Source: Leisingera aquaemixtae (GTDB lineage Bacteria; Pseudomonadota; Alphaproteobacteria; Rhodobacterales; Rhodobacteraceae). Taken from it: a stretch of 64,000 bases of DNA. A program made the translations under genes and the position numbers. Positions 58,311-64,000 of this stretch are shown here, in pieces (position 1 is the first letter of the stretch; every line of letters starts with the position of its first letter). Location of the stretch: NCBI RefSeq assembly GCF_019801145.1, contig NZ_JAHVJQ010000001.1, positions 496,001 to 560,000 of the forward strand, written 5' to 3'. A model generated the notes under the pieces. That model was given only the letters and a program-made list of their open reading frames with translations, did no database searches and was not told the origin of the DNA.

Positions 58311-59944
58311 TGGCCAAGGAACGCCTCTACCTTTACGACACCACCCTGCGCGACGGGCAGCAGACCCAGGGCGTGCAGTTCTCCACCGAAGAGAAAAAGC
58401 AAATCGCGCAGGCGCTGGACAAACTGGGCGTCGACTATATCGAGGGCGGCTGGCCGGGAGCCAACCCGACTGACAGCGCGTTTTTCGGGGAGGTGCCGGA
58501 AACCCGGTCAACCATGACCGCCTTCGGCATGACCAAGCGGGCCGGGCGGTCGGCGGAGAACGATGATGTTCTGGCGGCGGTGATGAACGCAGGCACCCCG
58601 GCGGTCTGTCTGGTCGGCAAGAGCCACGATTACCATGTGACCCATGCGCTGGGGATCACGCTGGAAGAAAACCTGGAAAACATCCGGGCCTCGGTCGCCC
58701 ATATCGCGGCGCAGGGGCGCGAGGCGCTGTTTGACGCCGAGCATTTCTTTGACGGCTACAAGGATAACCCGGACTATGCGTTGGCGGCCTGCCGCGCGGC
58801 GCTGGAGGCTGGTGCGCGCTGGGTTGTGCTGTGCGACACCAATGGCGGAGCGCTTCCGGCAGAGGTTCATCGGATCGTCAGTGAAGTTGTAGCGGCCGGA
58901 ATTCCGGGTGAGAAACTGGGCATACATACCCATAACGACACGGAAAATGCCGTAGCGTGCTCACTGGCGGCGGTCGACGCCGGGGCGCGGCAGATCCAGG
59001 GCACGCTGAATGGTTTGGGGGAGCGCTGCGGCAACGCCAACCTGACAGCACTGGTCCCGACGCTGCTGCTGAAGGAACCCTATGCCAGCAAGTTCGATAC
59101 CGGGGTGAGCCTGGAGGCACTGGCGGGTCTGACCCGGACCAGCCGGATGCTGGACGATATCCTGAACCGGGTTCCGGTGCGGCAGGCGGCTTATGTGGGC
59201 GCTTCGGCCTTTGCCCACAAGGCGGGTCTGCACGCCAGCGCGATCCTCAAGGATCCCACCACATATGAACACATCGAGCCAGGCAAGGTTGGCAATGCCC
59301 GGGTGATCCCGATGTCGAACCAGGCCGGGCAGTCGAACCTGCGCAAGCGGCTGACCGATGCGGGGCTGAGCGTTGAAAACGGCAACCCGGCGCTGGCGCG
59401 GATCCTGGAGCGGATCAAGGATCGAGAAGCCGAGGGTTATTCCTATGACACCGCGCAGGCGTCGTTCGAGTTGCTGGCGCGCAAGGAACTGGGGCAGCTG
59501 CCGGACTTTTTCGAGGTCAAGCGCTACAAGGTCACCGTCGAGCGGCGCAAGAACAAGTACAACCGCATGGTCAGCCTATCCGAGGCGGTGGTTGTGGTGA
59601 AGGTTGATGGCGAGAAACGCCTGTCGGTCAGTGAATCACTGGACGAAACCGGCAGCGACCGCGGCCCGGTCAACGCGCTGGCGCGGGCGCTGAGCAAGGA
59701 TCTGGGGCGCTATTCCGCGCAGTTGGAGGACATGCGGCTGGTGGACTTCAAGGTGCGGATCACCCAGGGCGGCACTGAGGCCGTCACCCGGGTGATCATC
59801 GACAGCGAAGACAGCCAGGGACGCCGCTGGTCGACCGTCGGGGTCAGCCCGAACATAATCGATGCCTCGTTCGAGGCGCTGCTGGACGCAATCCGCTGGA
59901 AGCTGATCCATGACAGCAGGGCCGGGCAGGCGGATGCAGTTTGA
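58310..59944 (+). CDS. cimA: (R)-citramalate synthase
   Basis: 544 residues. The HMGL-like catalytic barrel begins LYLYDTTLRDGQQTQGVQFS, with metal His in LGIHTHNDTENAVACSLAAV and GTLNGLGERCGNANL. A C-terminal LeuA-type allosteric dimer domain follows (from about 400, VTVERRKNKYNRMVSLSEAVV). Length and the QTQGV motif fit the CimA/LeuA-like citramalate group rather than LeuA. It condenses pyruvate and acetyl-CoA toward 2-ketobutyrate and isoleucine. It overlaps cysS by one base and the next gene by 11. Confidence 0.92.
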   Translation: MAKERLYLYDTTLRDGQQTQGVQFSTEEKKQIAQALDKLGVDYIEGGWPGANPTDSAFFGEVPETRSTMTAFGMTKRAGRSAENDDVLAAVMNAGTPAVCLVGKSHDYHVTHALGITLEENLENIRASVAHIAAQGREALFDAEHFFDGYKDNPDYALAACRAALEAGARWVVLCDTNGGALPAEVHRIVSEVVAAGIPGEKLGIHTHNDTENAVACSLAAVDAGARQIQGTLNGLGERCGNANLTALVPTLLLKEPYASKFDTGVSLEALAGLTRTSRMLDDILNRVPVRQAAYVGASAFAHKAGLHASAILKDPTTYEHIEPGKVGNARVIPMSNQAGQSNLRKRLTDAGLSVENGNPALARILERIKDREAEGYSYDTAQASFELLARKELGQLPDFFEVKRYKVTVERRKNKYNRMVSLSEAVVVVKVDGEKRLSVSESLDETGSDRGPVNALARALSKDLGRYSAQLEDMRLVDFKVRITQGGTEAVTRVIIDSEDSQGRRWSTVGVSPNIIDASFEALLDAIRWKLIHDSRAGQADAV

Positions 59945-60710
59945 CGCTGACCTGACCGCCTGCGCGGAGCTGGTTCAGAAAAGCGACCCGGACCGGTTTC
60001 TGGCAACAATGGCGGCACCGGTTCAGGCACGGCCGCTGCTGTTTGCGCTTTACGCCTTCAATATCGAGCTGGCGCGGGCGCCGTGGGCCAGCCAGGAAAG
60101 CATGATCGCCGAAATGCGGGTGCAATGGTGGCGCGACGTGGGGGCCGAAATTGCAGAAGGGAAGCCGGTCCGCCGCCACTATGTTGCGACACCGCTTTCC
60201 AAGCTGCTGAAGCCCGAACTGGCGGCCTGTATCGACGGTATGGCCGAGGCGCGGCGCTGGGACATCTACAAGGATCCCTTCGAGGATGAGGCGGAGTTTG
60301 ACCGCTACATCGACCGCACCAGCGGTTCGCTGATGTGGATGGCGGCAGCGTCTTTGGGGTCGGCGGATGAGGCCGTGGTCAGGGGCTTCGGCTATGGCGC
60401 AGGTGTTGCCAGTTGGCTGCGCGCAATCCCTGAACTGGAAGCGCAGAAACGGATTCCGCTGCTGGACGGCACCTTGGAGGGCGTGCAAGCTTTGGCGCGC
60501 AAGGGGCTGGCAAAGCTGAATAAAGCACGCGGTCAGCGAGGCGAAGTTTCGAAGTCTGCGGGGGCTGCTCTGCTCGCAGGCTGGCAGGCGGAAACGGTCT
60601 TGAAACAGGCGATACGAGAACCGGAACGGGTTTCGCAGGGCGCACTTGGCCAAAGCGAGTTCCGGCGCCGAGCGGGTTTGATGCGGCGGGCGATCTCTGG
60701 GCGCTGGTAA
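59934..60710 (+). CDS. Squalene/phytoene synthase-like protein without the catalytic Asp motifs
   Basis: 258 residues with the all-helical trans-isoprenyl synthase outline (FALYAFNIELARAPWASQES, MRVQWWRDVGAEI, FEDEAEFDRYIDRTSGSLMWMAAAS). The first DxxxD motif is missing (NIELARAPW instead), and the second reads GVASWLRAIPELE without Asp. Such degenerate proteins resemble NDUFAF6, a complex I assembly factor, so a chaperone-like role is more likely than carotenoid synthesis. It overlaps cimA by 11 bases. Confidence 0.8.
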   Translation: MQFDADLTACAELVQKSDPDRFLATMAAPVQARPLLFALYAFNIELARAPWASQESMIAEMRVQWWRDVGAEIAEGKPVRRHYVATPLSKLLKPELAACIDGMAEARRWDIYKDPFEDEAEFDRYIDRTSGSLMWMAAASLGSADEAVVRGFGYGAGVASWLRAIPELEAQKRIPLLDGTLEGVQALARKGLAKLNKARGQRGEVSKSAGAALLAGWQAETVLKQAIREPERVSQGALGQSEFRRRAGLMRRAISGRW

Positions 60711-60725
60711 GGGCTTCAGGTAAAT

Positions 60726-60749
60726 AGGCGCCCGTTGGGGCGCCTTTTT
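60726..60749. terminator. Terminator of the cysS-cimA operon
   Basis: AGGCGCCC/GGGCGCCT with a GTTG loop, followed by TTTTC. It is placed between the convergent synthase-like and MFS genes. Confidence 0.93.
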
Positions 60750-60778
60750 CCTTTGTCCGGTCTGCCAAACTGACCCTG

Positions 60779-61996
60779 TCAGGCCTCCTTGGGCCGCATC
60801 ACCAGCCACATCAGCGCGCCGCCAGCCAGCACCAGGAAGGGGGCCATGGCCATGTTGACCGCATTCCAGCCGTCCGCCGGGTTGCCGCCGGAGCAGTTCA
60901 TCAGTCCGCCGGAGGCCAGCGACGCCATGGTCACACCGCCAAACACCAGAAGGTCGTTCAAACCCTGCATCCGGCCGCGCTCGTAACTTGCGTGGGCACC
61001 GGCCAGCATGGTGGTTGCGCCGATGAAACCAAAGTTCCAGCCCACGCCGAGCAGAACCAAGGCGATAAAGAAGTTTTCCAGATCGACCCCCTGCAGCGCC
61101 ACCGCGCCGGCGCCGGCGAGGATCACCAGGCCTGCGGCGACAATCTTTTCCACACCGAAGCGGGCAATCAGGTGGCCGGTGAAGAAGGACGGCACATACA
61201 TTGCCAAAACGTGAGAGGTGACTACATCAGCGGCGTTGCCCTCCGTAAAGCCGCAGCCAACCACGGCAAGCGGGGTCGAGGTCATCACCAGGTTCATCAG
61301 CGCATACGAGACCATGGCGCAGATCACCGCAACGGCGATAACCGGTGTCTTCAGCAACTCCAGGCGGCTGCGGCCCTTGGGGCTGTCCTGGCTGGGAACC
61401 GGCGGCCTGGGGATGTCCAGAAACAGGAACAGTGCTGCGCCCAGAACGTTGACGGCAATCACCGCCATGTAGGTTCCAAGGAACGGAATAACAAAGGCTT
61501 GGCTGGTGGCCTTCACAATTTGCGGGCCAATTACCGCTGCCGCCAGTCCGCCGGCCATCACGTAGGAAATCGCCTTGGGGCGGAACGCCTCGGACGCGGT
61601 GTCGGCTGCAGCAAAGCGGTAGAAACCATGCGCGCTCATGTAGACGCCTGTCAGCAGGCTGCCGAGCAGAAAGATCGGGAAGGAGCCGAGATAGAGCCCG
61701 TAGGCGCCGACCAGGCCGCCAACGGCGCCAAAGGCGGCACCGGTAAAGAAACCGGCGCGGCGTCCCCAGCGCTGCATGATGGCGGAGATCGGTGTGGCCG
61801 CCAGCATCGAACCGCCCACGATCAGCGAGATCGGCAGCGTCGCGAAACAGGGGTTGGACGCCAGCGACTGGCCCGCGAGCCCGCCAACGATGAAGATCAT
61901 CGGCATCTGCGCGCCGAGGATCGCCTGGGCCAGCACCAGGATGGCAACGTTTTTCTTGGCGACCGCGTCGCTGGGGGTGGTCATGGTCATGCTCAT
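60779..61996 (-). CDS. Major facilitator superfamily transporter
   Basis: 405 residues, about 12 hydrophobic segments. The MFS loop 2-3 motif appears as PISAIMQRWGRRAGFFTG, and the second-half equivalent as GHLIARFGVEKIVAAG. Substrate unknown. Three Met codons open the frame (M1, M3, M5). It starts one base from a possible upstream frame of the divergent glycosylase gene, so the promoters overlap. Confidence 0.87.
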   Translation of the reverse strand: MSMTMTTPSDAVAKKNVAILVLAQAILGAQMPMIFIVGGLAGQSLASNPCFATLPISLIVGGSMLAATPISAIMQRWGRRAGFFTGAAFGAVGGLVGAYGLYLGSFPIFLLGSLLTGVYMSAHGFYRFAAADTASEAFRPKAISYVMAGGLAAAVIGPQIVKATSQAFVIPFLGTYMAVIAVNVLGAALFLFLDIPRPPVPSQDSPKGRSRLELLKTPVIAVAVICAMVSYALMNLVMTSTPLAVVGCGFTEGNAADVVTSHVLAMYVPSFFTGHLIARFGVEKIVAAGLVILAGAGAVALQGVDLENFFIALVLLGVGWNFGFIGATTMLAGAHASYERGRMQGLNDLLVFGGVTMASLASGGLMNCSGGNPADGWNAVNMAMAPFLVLAGGALMWLVMRPKEA

Positions 61997-62083
61997 ATGG
62001 GATGCGTAGCGGTGAACCGGGGGCGGGGCAAGGCGCTTGCCGCGCTGGAGGGCCGCCGTTTTGCCGCGGCCAAAGGGGGTGAC

Positions 62084-62743
62084 GTGGCGTCAGATCTACC
62101 GAGGTTTCTGCCGGGTGCGGGCCGGATCATTCAATGCGACGGCTGCGTCTCCGAGGGCGCTGAATGGCTGGCGGCACAGGACCGCCGGTTTGCCGAAGCG
62201 CTGGAACTGACCGGCCCGCTGCCCTTGCGGCGCAAGCCCGAAGGGTTTGCCGAACTGCTGAGTGCAATTGTCAGCCAGCAGGTGAGCGTGGCCTCTGCGA
62301 ATGCGATCTGGAAACGGATGAAGGACGCCAGGCTGACAGGGCCGCGCAAGATACTGTGGGCAACGGACGATGATTTGCGCGCAGCCGGCCTCAGCCGCCA
62401 GAAGATACGCTATGCCCGGGCGCTGGCTGAGGCGCGCATTGATTTCAAGGCGTTGCGTAATGCTCCTGATGCGGAGGTGATCGCTACGCTGGTGCAGGTG
62501 CCGGGGATTGGCGTCTGGACCGCGGAGATTTACGCGATGTTTTCGCTGGGCCGTGCAGACGTGTTTGCCCATGGCGACCTGGCCCTGCAGGAGGCCGCGC
62601 GGGTCCTGTTCAGTCTGCCTGCCCGCCCCAAGGAGCGGGAGATGCGGCAAATCGCGGAAGCCTGGTCGCCGTGGCGGTCGGTTGCGGCGCGCATTCTGTG
62701 GGCCTATTACCGGGTGGCGAAGGACAGGGAAGGAATCCGATGA
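62084..62743 (+). CDS. DNA-3-methyladenine glycosylase II-type (AlkA-like, HhH-GPD)
   Basis: 219 residues from a GTG start. AAAGGGGGTGAC immediately upstream is the best ribosome site in the region. The frame is open far upstream, antisense to the MFS gene, but that part is not protein-like. The HhH-GPD fold shows as LLSAIVSQQVSVASANAIWKRM, helix-hairpin-helix VQVPGIGVWTAEIYA (138-152) and catalytic Asp165 in FAHGDLAL. It removes alkylated bases from DNA. No FeS-cluster Cys set is present. Its stop overlaps the esterase start (ATGA). Confidence 0.87.
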   Translation: MASDLPRFLPGAGRIIQCDGCVSEGAEWLAAQDRRFAEALELTGPLPLRRKPEGFAELLSAIVSQQVSVASANAIWKRMKDARLTGPRKILWATDDDLRAAGLSRQKIRYARALAEARIDFKALRNAPDAEVIATLVQVPGIGVWTAEIYAMFSLGRADVFAHGDLALQEAARVLFSLPARPKEREMRQIAEAWSPWRSVAARILWAYYRVAKDREGIR

Positions 62744-63405
62744 CTCGTGTACTGAATGCCGGCCGCAAGGAGCCGCTCTCCGGCGAAACCCGCTCCGTTG
62801 TGGTGTTCCTGCATGGCTATGGCGCCAATGGCGCGGACCTGCTGGGGCTGGCCGACCCTCTGGGCGAACATCTGCCGGACACGCTGTTTGTCGCACCCGA
62901 TGCGCCCGAGGCCTGCGCCGGTGCGCCGTTCGGCTTCCAGTGGTTTCCGATTCCCTGGATCGACGGTTCGTCGGAAGAGGAAAGCATGCGCGGGATGCAG
63001 GCTGCAGTGGAGGATCTGAACGCCTTCCTCGATGCGCTGATGGTGGACGAGGATGTTCTGCCGGAGCAGGTTGTGCTGTTTGGATTCAGCCAGGGCACCA
63101 TGATGAGCCTGCATGTGGCGCCGCGGCGCGAGGACGCTGTATCCGGGATTGTTGCATTTTCCGGCCGTCTGCTGGCGCCGGAGCTTCTGAAGGATGAGGC
63201 GGTTTCCAAGATGCCTGTTCTGCTTGTGCATGGCGATCAGGACGACGTGGTGCCGGTGCAATCGCTGCCCGAGGCCGCCGAAGCACTGCAGGAAGCCGGT
63301 TTCCAAGATGTGTTTGCCCATATCCAGAAAGGCACCGCCCACGGTATCGCGCCGGACGGTCTGAGCGTGGCGCTGGCCTTCATGCGCGACAAGCTTGGCC
63401 TGTAA
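62740..63405 (+). CDS. Phospholipase/carboxylesterase family protein
   Basis: 221 residues. The alpha/beta-hydrolase triad is Ser118 (GFSQG), Asp169 (HGDQDDVVPV) and His201 (GTAHGIAPD), with FLHGYGANGADLL at the start. It is an Abhydrolase_2 (acyl-protein thioesterase/carboxylesterase) member, likely cytosolic. It is translationally coupled to the DNA glycosylase gene by ATGA. The substrate is unknown. Confidence 0.9.
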   Translation: MTRVLNAGRKEPLSGETRSVVVFLHGYGANGADLLGLADPLGEHLPDTLFVAPDAPEACAGAPFGFQWFPIPWIDGSSEEESMRGMQAAVEDLNAFLDALMVDEDVLPEQVVLFGFSQGTMMSLHVAPRREDAVSGIVAFSGRLLAPELLKDEAVSKMPVLLVHGDQDDVVPVQSLPEAAEALQEAGFQDVFAHIQKGTAHGIAPDGLSVALAFMRDKLGL

Positions 63406-63437
63406 GCCGCTGAATTGAAGTTGGATTGTTCTGTGGG

Positions 63438-63860
63438 TCAATAGGCCCACAGATGCGGCTCGGCAATTTCGAGCGAGTTTCCGGCGGGATCGCGGAAATA
63501 GACCGACCGCGCGCCGCTGGGCCAGTCAAATTCGGATTCGATTTCCACGCCGGCCTCCAGCAGCCGGGCGCGCATCAGGAGCAGCGCTTCCCTCGGCTGG
63601 GAGAAACACAGATGCCCCGGCCCATGTGCGCCATGCGGCGGCACCGGCAATCGCGGATTTCCTGGTGGCTTCACGGTTTCGGCAGCATTGAACAGCAGCA
63701 CGACGGCACTGCCGCAGCGGAAAAACACATGCCGGTTGCCGACCCGCTGGATGCATTCGAGCCCCAGCAGGCTGCCGTAAAACTCTTCAGCCGCGTCCAG
63801 ATCGTCGACATAAAGCGACGCTTCCAGAATGGCATCGGGGGCAGGGGCTTGAGGCAGCAT
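63438..63860 (-). CDS. VOC-family (glyoxalase-like) protein
   Basis: 140 residues, one VOC domain pair: ILEASLYVDDLDAAEEFYGSLLGLE, RHVFFRCGSAVVLLFN, HGPGHLCFS and SVYFRDPAGNSLEIAEP. A metal Glu is plausible in the last motif. The first strand lacks the classic His, so metal binding is uncertain. It lies 12 bases downstream of the partial gene at the window edge and is probably in its operon. Confidence 0.82.
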   Translation of the reverse strand: MLPQAPAPDAILEASLYVDDLDAAEEFYGSLLGLECIQRVGNRHVFFRCGSAVVLLFNAAETVKPPGNPRLPVPPHGAHGPGHLCFSQPREALLLMRARLLEAGVEIESEFDWPSGARSVYFRDPAGNSLEIAEPHLWAY

Positions 63861-63872
63861 GATGGCAGGCTA

Positions 63873-64000
63873 TCAGCGGCGCCTGGGCCTGTCACCTTTT
63901 GCCGGGCGCGGTAATGCGGCCTTGGGCCTGCGCGGCGGCTTTTGCGAGGGTTTGGGCGGGCCGGGCACGCGCGGCGGCTCCAGGTCCTCCCAGGCGCCCT
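63873..64000 (-). CDS. C-terminal end of an unidentified gene, cut by the window edge
   Basis: The minus-strand frame is open from the window end to a TGA at 63873-63875 and reads a Pro/Lys/Arg-rich tail (for example PPRVPGPPKPSQKPPRRP and a final RPRRR). Such basic tails occur on many RNA- or DNA-binding proteins. The body lies outside, so no function can be given. The 12-base gap to the VOC gene suggests an operon. Confidence 0.5.
   Translation of the reverse strand, partial: GAWEDLEPPRVPGPPKPSQKPPRRPKAALPRPAKGDRPRRR

Noticed and set aside
60992-62083. Upstream extension of the DNA glycosylase frame
   Set aside because: The frame is open far upstream but runs antisense through the MFS gene with non-protein-like composition. 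A strong ribosome site supports the GTG at 62084.
63429-63454. Inverted repeat TCTGTGGG/CCCACAGA between the esterase and VOC genes
   Set aside because: It lies partly within the VOC coding sequence and has no T-run, so it is weak as a terminator.

Overview
The window is 64 kb of high-GC DNA from an alphaproteobacterium, most likely a marine Rhodobacteraceae (Roseobacter group, Leisingera/Phaeobacter-like). This rests on gene content: an iscR-suf operon with an Irr-type operator, an IscR with a single Cys, class II DAHP synthase, PAS_5-type and IalB-type proteins, and a TmpA/TmpB pair of the kind characterised in Leisingera caerulea. It is ordinary chromosome. I see no insertion sequence, prophage, CRISPR array or rRNA operon. 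One tRNA (Arg, anticodon CCG) is present.

Layout. 0-9 kb: 3' part of alaS, a DUF1330 protein, a VOC protein, typA, an SMR transporter, a class II glutamine amidotransferase, and a coupled operon of alpha/beta hydrolase, 81-aa protein and tandem-HD protein. 9-18 kb: Fe-S assembly operon iscR, unknown gene, group I cysteine desulfurase, sufB, ybjQ-like, methyltransferase-like, sufC, sufD, two Yip1-like membrane proteins, sufS. A perfect Irr box overlaps its putative promoter. 18-21.3 kb: tmpA-tmpB-(AllA-like cupin), which should turn 2-trimethylaminoethylphosphonate into glycine betaine and phosphate, with a divergent LysR gene. 21.3-30.3 kb: PilZ protein, tRNA-Arg, DUF882 protein, L,D-transpeptidase, an lpxD-ACP-ketosynthase trio, IalB protein, HerA-like ATPase, small lipoprotein. 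30.4-35.7 kb: branched-chain-amino-acid-type ABC importer (livJGFHM). 35.8-44 kb: PQQ-type sugar dehydrogenase, GlxA/AraC regulator, DAHP synthase, PAS_5 protein, yicC, gmk, gamma carbonic anhydrase, phoR. 44-50.4 kb: pstSCAB-phoU-phoB behind a triple Pho box. 50.4-55.3 kb: LysR regulator, glutaryl-CoA dehydrogenase, a 0.6-kb noncoding spacer rich in TTTGCA/TTAACGC motifs, and a non-pyrrolysine MttB-family methyltransferase with a possible 28-aa leader ORF and a palindromic operator candidate. 55.3-64 kb: two outer-membrane barrel proteins, cysS, cimA, a degenerate squalene/phytoene-synthase-like gene, MFS transporter, DNA glycosylase, carboxylesterase, VOC protein and the C-terminal end of one more gene.

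How parts connect. Phosphorus: the Pst/Pho system takes up phosphate, and TmpAB releases phosphate from a methylated phosphonate, but the tmp promoter region shows no Pho box and has its own LysR gene. Quaternary amines: the glycine betaine made by TmpB could feed the MttB-family enzyme at 53-55 kb (inference). Iron and sulfur: the suf operon carries both a group I and a group II cysteine desulfurase.

The most interesting candidate is the three-gene tmp operon, whose third member, an AllA-like cupin translationally coupled to tmpB, has no role that I know of in this pathway.
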